Below, in pieces: positions 1 to 17,689 of a DNA stretch of 64,000 nt. The notes below the pieces were generated by a model, which searched no databases, was not told the DNA's origin, and saw nothing but the letters and a program-made list of their open reading frames with translations. The position numbers and the translations under genes are program-made. The stretch is from positions 62,001-126,000 of the forward strand of contig CAJNYU010001910.1 of assembly GCA_905331475.1 (NCBI GenBank), in the 5' to 3' direction. Numbering within the stretch: the first letter of the stretch is position 1; the number at the start of each line of letters is the position of its first letter. This stretch comes from Rotaria socialis (taxonomy: Eukaryota > Rotifera > Eurotatoria > Philodinida > Philodinidae).

Positions 1-103
1 ATTTGATTGTATAAAATTCATTTCCAGTCGAATAATAATTTTATCCAATAACAACTTCGATAAACATTTATAAAAATGAATACTAAATTTATTACATTAT
101 TAG

Positions 104-211
104 GCAAAGAATATTCTATACTATTCAACGCGTGATGTATTAAGTTCTCTGATTGAATCAAATCAAACTGATCCATCATTGGAATCTTCCTCTTCAAATG
201 TACATAACTAG
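104..211 (+). CDS. Terminal exon of an unidentified gene (partial)
   Basis: After an intron-like acceptor (TTATTAG at 97-103) a frame of 35 codons runs to TAG at 209-211. It is rich in Ser near the end, as disordered C-termini often are. The upstream exon is outside the window or not recognisable in the first 100 bases. I do not recognise the protein. It could be a chance ORF; only the acceptor and the polar composition support it. Confidence 0.3.
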   Translation, partial: AKNILYYSTRDVLSSLIESNQTDPSLESSSSNVHN

Positions 212-235
212 TTTCTTTGATGGATGATGGATAAC

Positions 236-262
236 ATATATATATATATATATATATATATT
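236..262. repeat. (TA)n microsatellite
   Basis: About 13 TA units in a row, just downstream of the stop codon of the leftmost partial gene. Confidence 0.9.
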
Positions 263-648
263 ACTTTTTCTTCCATTTTTATTTATTGCATTTATTTGTG
301 TATTTGTTGTTTGGTTGATGTGTTGGATATTTTTTTTGCAAAGAAAAACTATTCGAAGGTTATACTAGAAATTGGAGTCACGTTCTTTGTTCTCAATATG
401 TATGTCTTTATCTCACATCTTTCTTGTGTTTTTTCGTCAGTTTTTCTTGTTGTTATTGTCACGTTCGTTTTTTTTCCTTTTTTTTGTTTTTGTTTTGGTG
501 CTAGATTCATTTTCATGCATAGATTTTTTTTCTTTGTGTGTTCGTTGTTAACTTTTGTTGTTGTTCATTTGGATGTTGATGTATGTTAAGACAACAGATA
601 ACGATAGGTATGTTTTGCCTGTTTGTATAGCATATAATCAAAAGATTT

Positions 649-649
<1 letters not shown>

Positions 650-679
<30 letters not shown>

Positions 680-698
680 CGTATATGTATATGTATAC
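650..698. repeat. (TA)n / TATG microsatellite
   Basis: A pure TA run followed by degenerate TATACG/TATATG units. Confidence 0.9.
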
Positions 699-1864
699 AT
701 TGAAAAGATTTCAAATTTTATTGAATTGACCGAAGGAAATTAAAAATTGAAAACGAATTTTTTTTGTTTGGAATAAGATACGATTAGGCTATTGATTAAA
801 ATTGATGTTTTGGGATAGAAAATTTTCCGGTTTGAAAAAAAAGATGACGTGTTGAATATCCATATAGTTAAGCTGTTAAATTAAGCATGATGGCAGATTT
901 AGTCTTTTACGTTAAATGGAACTATGCAGAATTGAATTTTTTTTTAAATAATAAAATGGCTCCAATTCTAATAAAAAAACTAATTTTTTTATTAGTAAGT
1001 AATTAACCGTTTAATGAGAGATATTGATAAATTGAAATGAAATATTTCTTGTATTGAAATAATAGAATAGTGACTCTTAAAGTTAGTACCAAAAATCAAA
1101 TAAAGGTAGGCTTAATTTAATCAGCTCGAAAACGGTATTAGTTGGTGATCTGGAATTTTTATCTATTGGAACAGAGAATTCAGGGAGTCTTTTAATTTAA
1201 TAATATGTGAGCTGAAATTATTTCAAAACTTATCAGCTTCATAGTACAATTGATGACGTGTAATTTCAAATTTTTAATACAATTTGACAGAACAGATACA
1301 TAATTTCGTTTGATACGTAATCAGATGAATACTGCCTTGAAATATAAATCTGGCACGCATACTTAAATTCAAGTTTATATAGAAATGAACATACCGTAGT
1401 ATATTTCGTAAATATGCTCAAAGTTAAAGTAACTTGGCCTTGGAGGGTGTCAGACAAAAAAAGGAGATCCGAATACTATTCTACTTTAATTCCGACATCT
1501 ATACTGTAAAACAAGATAGATACATGCATTGAGAATCTTTTTTTTGCATAGATGCAATTGTTTTTAAGATGAGGTGCTACGAGAATGACGCACTTGCCTA
1601 CACATTAAAATCTTGAAAACGGTTCGTTTATAGTATGTTCGTGTTAGATGATTTCATTAACTAAATAAAATATAGAAGAATCCTTGTTTGAGTTTGAATT
1701 TTCTTGAATAATTAAATTACGAAAACAAGTTCAATTCTTTTTTTACATATGTATTTTTTTAACTCGATTAAAAATCATAAATATTTATAAACAGAAAATA
1801 AAAACACACTGAATATCATCGATTATTTCTTGTACACTGCCATTTTCTCACCGAACACAAAATG

Positions 1865-2050
1865 TTAATATCGTTGTTGATGATGATGTGATCGTTCACT
1901 AGCATATAAATTTCTTTTTGGTACTGAATATACAGGCCCTATTGGACTTACTGGTGCATAACCAAATTCAACATTGTAATATTGATTGATTGGTTGCAAG
2001 CTTTCGAAAAATTCCGGTTGATCATGTTTTAAACGGAAGAGAGAACCCAT
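1865..2050 (-). CDS. Small hypothetical protein (61 aa)
   Basis: A minus-strand ORF with ATG at 2050 (context TTTCCATGG) and stop at 1865. The product is polar, with a Tyr/Pro-rich centre (NVEFGYAPVSPIGPVYSVPK) and a His/Gln-rich tail. The composition looks more protein-like than the neighbouring AT-rich ORFs, but I do not recognise a family. It is head-to-head with the gene that starts at 2496, leaving about 445 bp for promoters. It could also be the last exon of a longer gene, since the frame stays open about 80 bp upstream of the ATG. Confidence 0.35.
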   Translation of the reverse strand: MGSLFRLKHDQPEFFESLQPINQYYNVEFGYAPVSPIGPVYSVPKRNLYASERSHHHQQRY

Positions 2051-2495
2051 GGAAATTGACGAATTTATCCTTGAATGAACTAATACAAAACGCGTATTTT
2101 GTATGTTTTCATGTATTGTACGTATATATTACATACCCAAGAAAATTTTTGCTATTTCTTTACAATGACGACAATTAAAAGCATATCGAAAGAAAATTAC
2201 CTTTTTTTTCTATCTATGTATATTCATCAGGAAATTAAAAAACGTATAAAAAGAATTCGCTATCATAAGACAAACTGACGATATGCTCGAATGATTGGAG
2301 GGCAGATGTCTATAGTTGCTAGTGAACTATTTACAATTGTCTCTGGTTCGTTTGGCTACCAAAACCAATGAGCCAATGCGTTTCTTATCGGGTATTTTAA
2401 AATTTTAGAAAAAAAATGTTATCATGTAGCATAGCAGATTAATTAACGCGCCGGTTTAACTCAGATTCTAAACAAATATCGTTAATCTTTCTTCG

Positions 2496-3811
2496 ATGGC
2501 TTATCATAATCATGATTTAAAACGATTGCAACCTACAACACACTCATCTGAATATAATTTATCAATAGATGACAATGAAGCAATGAAAGAATTTGTTCAA
2601 CAATTTTCCATTACTTATAATAATATCAATAAGCATTTTCCGCCGGTATTTGTTACTATTCTTATGTTAATTTGTTTGAAATAGTATTAAATTTTAGTTT
2701 AAACCAGGCCCACATCGAGCACGACGAGGTGGTGGCAATGGACGAGCATATGATCGCAACTTCTTTTCATCAGTATCACTACCCAAACGAGCAATTCACT
2801 ATGATTTAGCTGAAAGTTTCATGGATCATTCAACAAATCCATTATCATCAAATTTATATAAAGTTCGATTTCAACATTCGGCGAAGCAATGGCCTAATGG
2901 TCGATTTATTAATTATAAAGAAATTCTTGATAAATCAGATGGATATATTATTGGTCTCACATGTGCACTTAATTTTCCTCTTGTTCCAAAACGGAAAAGG
3001 GTCGAAGAGACACAACAAGATTCATTAAGTGCACAGTCATCACTAAGTTTCGCTGATCCAATTTCTGAAGAACAAAAGAAGAAATTAGCAGATAAACAAA
3101 CTAATCTTTATGCTAATTTATTTGGATGTGGAAAAATTCCTCGAGTAAATAGAATCTTTATTGTTATACTCACATACAGGATTATATATAGGAAAGGATA
3201 TATTAAGAAAATAAAAGCAATTTTTTTTCTACGAAAGTCTAAAAGCAGCTGGATTAGTTAGCTTATAGTTTTACAATTAAATGTCAAAACTATCAAAACA
3301 ATGGAGTTGATGTATTGTGAAATTAAAATATTAATCATGCTTAAAAATCATGCTACATATTTCATTATTTATGATTTTTCACAACTCAGAAAAAATGATT
3401 TATTTCTTTTAAAATTACTGTTAAAAGTTTATTCTTATATTAATGTCAGCAGATGTTAATGATTTCATTTCGTGGATTATACAGGCACGTTTTCAATTTT
3501 AAAAGTGATATTCGTAACTTGCGGTAATTCCGAAGAATTTTATTTTGCAAATCTTTTATTCTTTCAATATATGTCGCATGAAAATAGCTTAAGAAATTTT
3601 TGATAATATTCTTGCTGATATCTATGACCATATTTATTCTGTCTAACAGAATGACGAAATATACATGTCTTACTGAAACGTTTTTGTTTTATTTCAATAG
3701 TTGCCATCGAATACTCAAATCAAAAAAAGTAATAGTATTAATAATGTGACAAAATCGTCTGATCTTATTGCGTTACTCAATGAAAATAAAGAAGATAATC
3801 CATGTTCATAA
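2496..3811 (+). CDS. Uncharacterised three-exon protein (235 aa)
   Basis: Exons 2496-2645, 2698-3144 and 3701-3811 join in phase 0 with GT-AG introns of 52 and 556 bp and end in TAA. The predicted protein is basic and polar with no membrane segment or signal peptide. Seen: a PGPHRARRGGG stretch just after the first junction, a tract around GRFINYKEILDKSDGYIIGL, a KRKR patch that could be a nuclear signal, and a Lys-rich helix (EEQKKKLADK). The second intron donor can also be read through to a stop at 3261, a possible alternative C-terminus. An AATAAA is at 4098-4103. I do not recognise the family. That it is a gene is fairly sure; the role is unknown. Confidence 0.65.
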
Positions 3812-4790
3812 TTTTTTGTTTCAATCATTTACTTGCATTGTGCATATTCCCTGTTATTGTTTAGGCTAGTATCCATTCATGTATGCATATACGTTATGTC
3901 CATTTTTTTTACTTTTGTTTTGTATCTTTCATTAATTGTCGGATGATACTACTATGTATGTATCGGTGATGTAAGTGGATATTAATTTTTTCTGTGCTTG
4001 TTTAAAATGTTAAAAGTTTGTGTTGAAGTATGGGAATGACTTCGAAGAATGTTCGTTTTCTTTTTGTTATTTTCTTAGTCGAAGGAGATAACATACCAAT
4101 AAAAACATAAAATTATAATCATTGATATGAACATATTTCAATAGATAAACCAAACAAAATTATTTTCTCTAGTGATGAGTAATAGTATTATTCAATTCAT
4201 AGAGAAAATATATTTCACTTAGTTTCATTTGATTCAAAAACTATATTCACATATTGTAATTTTTGTCTGTGAAAAATACAGTAGATGTCAATAGTTTTAC
4301 ACTCCGTTTTCTTGTGAAATACTGACTGACAAATAAAAAACTTGAATATTTAACATTATTTTAGACTTGCATGAAATAATTTCGGCTCCTTCGGATGGCA
4401 AGTGCAACTGCAGAAATAAAATTTGTATCTTTAAGATATTGCTCTGAAAAAGAAGTGGTGTTTCGTCTCTGAAAGCGTACGTGTGAACAATAAGAAAAAT
4501 TGGAAACTACTGGGGAAAAAGTGTTTGTCGAGACTATACATAAAATTATGATGCGCGAGTTTTCAGTGAACTGAATATGCTATTAATATAGTTTCTATTA
4601 TTGATGCCAGTTGTGGTTTTGATTTATAAAATGTTACTGATGAGTATCAAGCCAACGATATATGGTAGGGAACAAGTTTGCAACCAATATAATGTCTTGT
4701 CTTATCTGAACTTGCTACGTTTGTTTGATGTACATTCTTTTTATTTTTTAAATATCCGAAAAGCGAATTTAACGGTTAGTACGAGATAAA

Positions 4791-5076
4791 TACGTGGCCG
4801 CCCGGTGAACGCATACGAAGAAAGACGGGTGCGAAGCAATTGACCTTCACAATCACAAATATCTTTATTTACGTGGCCGCCTAAAAAGCATTCATATTTG
4901 CTGATACGGCGTGCACTGTCCGCTCATAGGCGGTCACGGTATATATACGAACAATGTACATCTCTGATACACATTTCATTCTAAAGAAAAAACTGCATAA
5001 GATAACACAGTAAGTTACTTTTTGGTTTTTTCAAACAATCTAAGAAACTTGATGGAAAATTGATTGTATCCCACAG
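4791..5076 (+). promoter_or_regulatory. TATA promoter-like module with repeated GC-rich motif and first intron
   Basis: The 12-mer TACGTGGCCGCC occurs at 4791-4802 and 4870-4881. A near copy lies inverted at 4927-4938 (TAGGCGGTCACG). A TATA box (TATATATA, 4940-4947) follows at once. About 60 bp on is a perfect donor GTAAGT (5010) and, 67 bp later, an acceptor CCACAG (ends 5076). This GC-rich spacing stands out in AT-rich DNA and looks like a core promoter plus a small 5' exon. No ORF follows directly. It could serve a non-coding RNA or be a distant 5' UTR exon of the DYRK1 gene starting at 7204. Confidence 0.4.
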
Positions 5077-5910
5077 GTATTAATACGAAACAAGGCAAGA
5101 GAACCGAAAACAAGTAAACAAGTAAGCAAACGAAATAGTCAAATTCTATTTAATTTTATTTGAACTATCGTATACCCATTAATTAGTGTGCTTACTTATT
5201 ACCGTGTATGTAGACCATTCGATAAAGCATTAGCTTAGAGGATTTCATTCATTAAACATCGACTTCACAATCTAAGATGCAAGAATTTACATATACAAGG
5301 TATTACTTATACCTATTCAAGCAGAACCATTTGTCAGTCAATAGAATTACGAAAACAAAACAAAAGAATGATATAAGATTCATTATTTAGTGGGAAAAAA
5401 GTTAAGTTGTAGCTATGAACAATAAATTTTATTATATGACATGAGAAAATATCAGATCATATTATGATCAACTTGCTAGTTTAAGTAAATCTGATATTCA
5501 TAAAAGTTGACTATGTCTATTAAGTCATTGTCAGTTATGAAACAGTTATAACAAAAATATTCTTCGGTATTTTTGTCAATACATACATATAGATCATTTA
5601 TGATATTTCACGAAGTATGTGTAACAAGAAAACATATCACATATGAGCTGAATGCGAGTATTTGAATGTGACTGTTGATGAGTGCTACATGTGCAATACG
5701 TCACCTATGCATAATTCGCCAAAGAATAACGAGTAAAATAATCGACTGAAGTTTAAAAAACAGCTAAATATCTTATACTTTCATTTGTTTACCTCTTTCA
5801 TCGTTGCACACTGAAAATAAATTGATATCAAAGTAGTTTCACGCGCCTTTAATTGAACTGACCAGTGCTAACATATAAGAATCCGTTGAATCGTACTATC
5901 TACAGCAAAG

Positions 5911-5972
5911 CAGAGGTGGGCAAAATACTCGAAGTACTCGTACTCGAGAAAGTCCGCACTTGCCCAGCTCTG
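5911..5972. mobile_element. 62-bp hAT-like mini-element (MITE remnant)
   Basis: The ends are inverted repeats: CAGAGGTGGGCAA at the left and, on the complement, CAGAGCTGGGCAA at the right (12 of 13 match). The flanks CAGCAAAG (5903-5910) and CAACAAAG (5973-5980) match in 7 of 8 positions, the 8-bp target-site duplication expected of hAT transposons. CAG-starting ends of this kind are typical of hAT elements. The interior carries repeated TACTCG motifs and no ORF. Confidence 0.6.
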
Positions 5973-7194
5973 CAACAAAGGCCCATTAGAATTTACTAGC
6001 TCAATACAGTAGCAAAGTCAAATTTTTGAATAGAAAATCGAATATGATCCGTGTGTTTTTTTCGTTCAAGAAGAGACAATTTTGAAATTCATAATGCTTC
6101 TCTAATAGCTATATATCCTTTCATCTCTCTCGTTTCCAATATTGAATCCATTGATCCGAATAAAATATGTACAGTACCAAGAGAAAAGCTTTGAATTTCG
6201 AGTTTGAGTTAGTTTGCACTCGGTAAAGATCAAGTTAACATAGAACGAAAAAGTACTTAAAATCATTGATGCATAAAGAGGCAAAAATTTCCAGAGCTTT
6301 CAAACAACTGGACTTGACTTTACATTCCATGGTGTAGTGAAATTAGTGAAACAAGTCGACAACAAATCAATACTGCAGATAAATAAGTTTTCATCTTTCA
6401 TTTCCAACTTTTCCTTTTTTGAATGTGTCATGATATCAATTTTAACATACGTCTACAAAAAATCAGCCGCGGCTAATCCATGATCTTCCACAAATTGCTC
6501 CAACGACGATTGAAGATGTCGCTCTCGTATGATACCATTTGATACATATTGAAATTAAATAAAACTTATTTAATTAGTAAAATAAATAAATAATAGATTA
6601 ATTCCTCAAGTTATTTTTTTATTCATTTAAATCGAAATCTTTTTATTCGACATTTTGTCGATTACATTGATGAGGCTATTAAATGCTATGCCTGAATGGC
6701 GACCGTGAAAAGACACTAAGATCCAGTCAAAATGAAGTTCTTTGTATTGTTACCACTAACACTATTTCTTTCCTTCCTCTAATGAATGTTTTTTTTTTCT
6801 CTCTCTCTCTCCTTCCCTCTCTCGTATCTCAAGATCTCGTGTGCTACGTATAAACGTCAATAAATGAGTCAAATTGCAATATCGTAGACATATATAATAC
6901 ATAGATCGATCATATTTCAGATTGCATCAATTGAGCTTGTTACTTCACATCATCATATTTTGACTATACATACTGTTATCTGTACATTTGTCAATTGTTT
7001 TTGTTTTTTTAAATTTTTTTATCTTACGTTCCTTCAAGACAAAAAATATCAACATCTTATTTGCTCCATATCTATGTAGTATGTAAAATCTGATTTTTAT
7101 TTCAATAAATAATATTTTGTCTCTCTATATAGAATATGTTATATAATATGATAATAGAATCGTCTTTTAATTATCGAATATTATCAATATTTGA

Positions 7195-12126
<4,932 letters not shown>

Positions 12127-12682
12127 TCTGTTTAAGCACACATATACGTATACACACACACACGCACACACACACACAGGCATCTTATTCAATCTTTACG
12201 TTTGTTCCTTTTAATTTATTGTTCTTTCTATTGCGTTTATTCTCGCAGTGATCTTTTGGTTTTTTCTTTTCTATAATAAAAGAACATCAAGATGTCTTTG
12301 TAAATAATGTGTCCTTTAGCTTTTCTTTTTCGGAAAAGCTTCTTCCGCATAGAAAACAAAAATAATTTGTGTGTGCGTGTGTGCTTGTATATAATTTAGA
12401 ATTATGGAAAAATTGAACTGCTAGGAGTGAATACTAACTGATTGTGTGCGTTTTTATTTTCTTTCTTTTTCTCTATCTCTCACTCACATGTTTGTATAGT
12501 TTTGTATGACGCTTTCGAAGTGTGTATATAAAACAAAACAAATTTTTTTGAATACAAGCAAACGAACAACAATACTTAAAAAAAGGAAGTAATAATAAAG
12601 AAAACTGTCTAAACTCGAATCAAAGTTTTAGCATATCTTTTATTTATGATATTCTATTGTTGAAGATGCATCAAAGATTATC
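12127..12682. other. 3' UTR and intergenic DNA between DYRK1 and PDZD8
   Basis: Contains a (CA)n microsatellite (about 12150-12178) and AATAAA at 12285-12290. No further exon is seen. Confidence 0.7.
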
Positions 12683-15600
12683 ATGTTTTTATTAGTTATA
12701 ATTGCCAGCTATTTTCTTGGATGCCTATCAACAATTGCACTAGCCATCTGTTTGTTTCTACGCTTTGGATTATATGCTCCAGGAACAGTCTTTGAAGAAG
12801 AACAATTTCAAGCATGTCAACAATTAGCTGAAGTAATTCTACATTTCTTAACTTGTATTTCATAGACGGATCTATATATGTTCTTCTCTTAGAATGATCG
12901 AGCGCAAAATGCTACAGTTGATACCGTTAATTATTTATTACATTTCTTATTTCAAGAAATAAAAGATGGAACAAGGTTCAGACGCTTTATTATGCACAAA
13001 TTACATGTTGAATTTGATGAATTAAAAGCAACTCGGCTGGGAAAATTATTTCTGCAAGATATTCGTGTATGTCGATATTAAAATAAATAACTATTTTGTA
13101 AATTGTCTCTACTATTTATAGATACTAAGTTTTTCTCCCGGAAAAGAATGTCCAATATTCAGTGATATTCAATTTGGACGACAAAAACGTGATGAGCGTC
13201 AGTTAATTAAAGTATAAAATTTTTAAGTCTATATAAATATTCTATGTTACATTTCCAAAATAAATTTATTTATAGGAATTCGTTGCTAAACTTAATGGTG
13301 TCTATAGAGATGGATTTTCCTGTACACTTGATATTAAACTTGCATTTGGTGTTCAATGTCAATTATATATCAAAGTTAATCGTATTCGAGGAAATTTACG
13401 TTTAGAGTTTCGACGTGAACCATTTTCTCATTGGATAGTTGTTTTTCAAAATGAACCATTGATTGACTTAGAAGTTAGGTCTTATTTATTTAATCGTGAA
13501 GCTCCTCTATTATCAATATTAATAACCCAACGAATACTTCGTGCTATACGACGTAAACAGATTTGGCCAAGTTATAAAATTCGTTATCAACCATTTTTTC
13601 CAAAATCAAAACAACCATTGCCCATTGAAATTCCATCGATAAACAATCAAAATTTATTACCTGGAATTATGGAAATTTCAATTAGATATTGTGATCGTCT
13701 TTCGATTCCATTCGAACTATTCAATAAAGAAAATGCTTCATTGCTATCAATATTTTTATCGTTGAATATAGATAATCAAATGTGTAAAGATTATTTACGT
13801 ATTAATCGTGATCAGTGGATAAGAAAAGAAATTGAATTTATTCCACAAAGGCATAAAATTACTATCAAAGAAGTTCTATATATGGGTCACATTGAGTTTT
13901 TAATCGAAACATTTAATCCCGTGCCAGATGGAATTGATGATGTAACAATATTCAAAGAATCATTAGAAAACAAAAATATTTTTCTGTTTCAAATGGAAGG
14001 ACAAGAGATGAAAACCCTAAGAAATATAAATCGTCTGTTAAAATATCAATTAAATAATGCGCATGGGCAAAAAGTAAAAATTGTTGTTGGAATACCTTTA
14101 CTACATTGTGTTCAAGTACAACGTGACGTTGAAATAGAAAATACAAATCTAACAGAGAAAACAGTAAGAAGTTTTATTTATCTACTTGAATAAAACTTGA
14201 ATAATTAGGACCCAGAATTATCAACGATGATACAACAACGAACGACAGGTTTGTTTCTTAGGTTTTAATACTGTTCTGAAATACGATCAAATGAGAATGC
14301 TGAAGTACATATAATACAGCCTAGAACATGCTGTCCTTGTCTTTCAGACGATAGCAGACGGAATTGATAGACCATGACAGCTACGTTATCAAGGTTCATC
14401 ATGTTACAATATGTAACAGACGTTATTGATATACAAGTACACATCATTAAAAATATCTTAGTAACAATTTCTCCTTGAATAATAGAAATCATCACGTATT
14501 TTGAACATAAGATCAATCGTATATCAGTGGTTCTAATGAATGAAGAATTTCTCCGTTAAAAAATCTCCAAGATTAAATAAAAAGGATGTTGAAGAAATTT
14601 CTCTTAATATTGATTTAATAAAATGACGTGTCTGTAATTAGCACCAAGAGTACTTGGATCGTTTTTCTAATTTCAACCAGCTAGCGATGACATGTCAAAT
14701 CTTTTCATTATACGTTTATTTTAATTCGTTTTTAGTCAATGTCAATCAATCAGGCAGTTTCATTCCAAGTCAGAATTCAAATGCAATAAAAACAAGAAAG
14801 GAACAAGTAAATAAAAGCTATCTACATCGTATCTCAATTTTCTGATATATTTAAAAGAAAAATTCTTCATCGGATGCACTCACTTTAATCATGTTGAATA
14901 CTGATGATATACAAAAAATACTTCGCCTTCGAACGCCTACTAAAAAAGCAGAACCAGTTCGTATTTTTAACTAAAACAAAAATAAAATAACTTCATTGTC
15001 ATGTTTGTTTTGGCTACTCCTCAATATAGTTTGTTGAATTTAATCACAAGTTTCAATTTGAAATAAATCCAAATGATCAATACCTTAATTTCTACTTATG
15101 GTATAAGCCACCACTCGATTTTGATATACCACAAGTTAGCAAAAAACTTATTCTACTTGGTTATGTAAGTAAATAATCATCAAATACAATAGAAACAACG
15201 ACAATATCTAAAACTTCTAAACTAGTCTTTCCTTCACAGTTTTTTATTGAGTACTTGTTTCCTCTATTGTCATTAATAATCATTTATGACAGAACCCAAG
15301 CTATCATAAACATGAGTTAATTAAGTAATTTACAATTTCAACCTTTTGATTTAGACTACGGTTGCTCTTTCCGAATTGGTTATCGATGCTCATATGAGTT
15401 TCAAGCGTGAAACTTCTATGACACTTAATTTTCAATCTGCTTATACGTCAAAACCTAATTTGTACGGTGAAATCAAAAGTTTAATTCTTAAAATAACGAA
15501 CAATTACTATTTTTTTCAATTTAGGAAGTCTATTCAAACAAATTCGAAAAGGTATATCATTGAATTGAATCGAATAAATTCATGTTGTTAAATTCTATTC

Positions 15601-17161
15601 TAGTAAAAAACTTGCTGAATTGAGTACACATAGAGGTTACGATGATAATATGGCTCATGGTTTTGTTACAATCGATATGAAACATGAACCAACAACTAAA
15701 AAAAAATTAGATTCAGACGAGAAAACACAATCTGTTTTGGTAAAAAATGATAAGAAAAATCGAGACCAACCAATTTCTAGTAGTGAAGAACATAGATGGT
15801 CTTTAGCTAGGTTAGAAAACGTTATTTGCATAAAAGTAAAAACCTTTTCATATAATTTCTTTTGTTTAGCTCTTATAGTCATTTATTTGAAGATCACACA
15901 TTCAGTGTTAAAACATTATGCGTGAATTGCAATACAAAAATTTGGATACCATCAGGTCGACTCTGTCGATATTGTTTCATAGCAGTACATAAAAAATGTG
16001 AAAAAAAATGGACCAATGAACATGTTTGTACTCGGAAACCTATTCGTTCAGTATCTGAAATATCTCTAGATGACTATTCCATTATATCAACTGATGATAT
16101 CGCTTTGAATTCAAATAGAAGTCCAGTAGCATCTCATTTGCAAACAACAGTAGAAAGTGCGGCTGCGGCTGCATTTACTTTAATTGATTTATCAGCAAGT
16201 CGATCACTTTATGGCGTGATAAATAAAAATTTTAATGTAATACCATCGTTAGTCCTATCAGATAATGAATTGATAAGTAATCCTTCAACTAATTCCTCAT
16301 CTTCGACGGAACAACGATCTGTAGCAAATCTTCCCGCACATATATCGTCGAAATTTATTAATGCTGCTTTACTTACCTATGGTAAATTAGTTTCGTTAAA
16401 AGGAAGACAAATGCCACTTTCTTTAACCGTGGAATCAAAAAGAAAACGATCATCGTCTGATACGGGTAATGATTTTTGATAGTTTATATCATTTGAAGTT
16501 AATTCCCCGTTTTGTTTTTCTTAGCTGCTCGTGACAACATTTCGGAAGACGATCTTCAAGATTTTGTTAAAGTAAATAGTACAAAAAAATTATTAAAAAA
16601 TGACAACAAATTTTCCTTTTTTTAGAAATGTTTATCTAATGAAACGATAGATGCAAAGAGTTTTGAAACTTTAATTCATGAAAAAGCTGTTGATCATACA
16701 GCACTCTATGCACAAGCTAATGAACTTGGTGCAGAATTATTTCCAGAGTTACCAGTTGAAGAACGAAGACAGAAATTCGAGAATGAAGTTCGATAATTTT
16801 GTACATGGAAAAGTTCATATTTTTTAAATCGCTTTTCTTCTAATTCAGATTTCTCGATTACAACAAGAAATTGATTTACAAGATCGGATCCGCGATGAAT
16901 TGATTATTGAATATAATAGTGAACGGACAGATGAACATACAAAAAGAAATATTCAGACAAAAATCACCAATGTCCATGAAAAAGTACAAGCACTTGGTAA
17001 CTATTTTTTTATATTAGATTATTGAAGAAACACTTCGTTGAATTCTTTTGTAGCTGCTTTAACGATTCTTTACTGTTCCGGTAAATATCTCCGTAGTTTT
17101 TTTTAATATCATCTTTAAGAATATTATTTTAGGTCTTAAGCATTGTTATTCTCAAACATAA
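12683..17161 (+). CDS. PDZD8: PDZD8-like ER lipid-transfer tether
   Basis: An ER membrane protein that tethers ER to other organelles and moves lipids with its SMP domain. Exons: 12683-12832, 12893-13066, 13122-13211, 13276-14163, 14209-14248, 14736-14806, 14858-14956, 15030-15164, 15355-15461, 15525-15551, 15604-15810, 15870-16465, 16525-16571, 16626-16787, 16849-16996, 17054-17080, 17133-17161 (998 aa). Seen: an N-terminal membrane helix; an SMP domain with the family stretch FSHWIVVFQNEPLIDLEVRS and SYKIRYQPFFP; a diverged PDZ-like region; a C2-like region; a C1 zinc finger (HTFSVKTLCVNC, CRYC, HKKC) at about residue 650; a C-terminal coiled coil; and a Cys-containing end (LYCSGLKHC) like the vertebrate protein. 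Some junctions in 14200-15600 are inferred from frame alone. Two donors read GTTCG. AATAAA near 17300. Confidence 0.88.
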
Positions 17162-17689
17162 GTGATAAAACTCTACAGTCGCCAAAAAAAACCCAATAGG
17201 ATGATAGCGTTAACAATCAATTATTTATTTATGATAGTAAACAGTGATAATTTCAGTTAATTTTCGTATAATCAGTGCCATTCGATATTTGTTAAACCCA
17301 ATAAAAAAAACAATATTTGTATTACAGACTTGATGCAATTCGCAGCAATATTATTCTGTACATAATACAATCTGATTTCGTTTTCTTTTTCATTTTCATT
17401 TTCTGTAATTTTGTAACTACTATGATGACTAATCGTGTGATTTTTATTTTTACATTTATTACTGTGATCGATAATCTGTTTTTTTTTTTAACAGATGCTT
17501 TTTTACAATTAATCCCGATATGTTTAAACATATTAATTGAAGTATTTTGTTTCTTTTTGATATTACAATGCATTGTACATAATTGATGAGCAATTTAAAT
17601 GCATTTTTTATTTTCAGTCATTATTTTTTCAATCCAAACAAAGTGACATCAATAATAATTTAATAAATTGTGTCTTCCCTTCGTTTCAG
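17162..17689. other. Spacer between PDZD8 and NAA38
   Basis: T-rich, with AATAAA near 17300 for the upstream gene and an acceptor-like tract (TTCGTTTCAG) ending immediately before the NAA38 ATG. The open frames here are low-complexity Phe/Ile runs. Confidence 0.6.

Larger units (their letters stand above)
212..1864. other. AT-rich intergenic DNA
   Basis: No convincing exon seen. It contains two (TA)n microsatellites (about 236-262 and 650-680) and T-rich tracts. The short ORFs here are made of microsatellite or T-rich sequence and have no protein character. Confidence 0.6.

Noticed and set aside
224-589. 121-codon Phe-rich ORF
   Set aside because: Made of a TA microsatellite and T-runs; no protein character.
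17317-17586. 89-codon hydrophobic ORF upstream of NAA38
   Set aside because: Low-complexity T-rich DNA after the PDZD8 polyadenylation signal.
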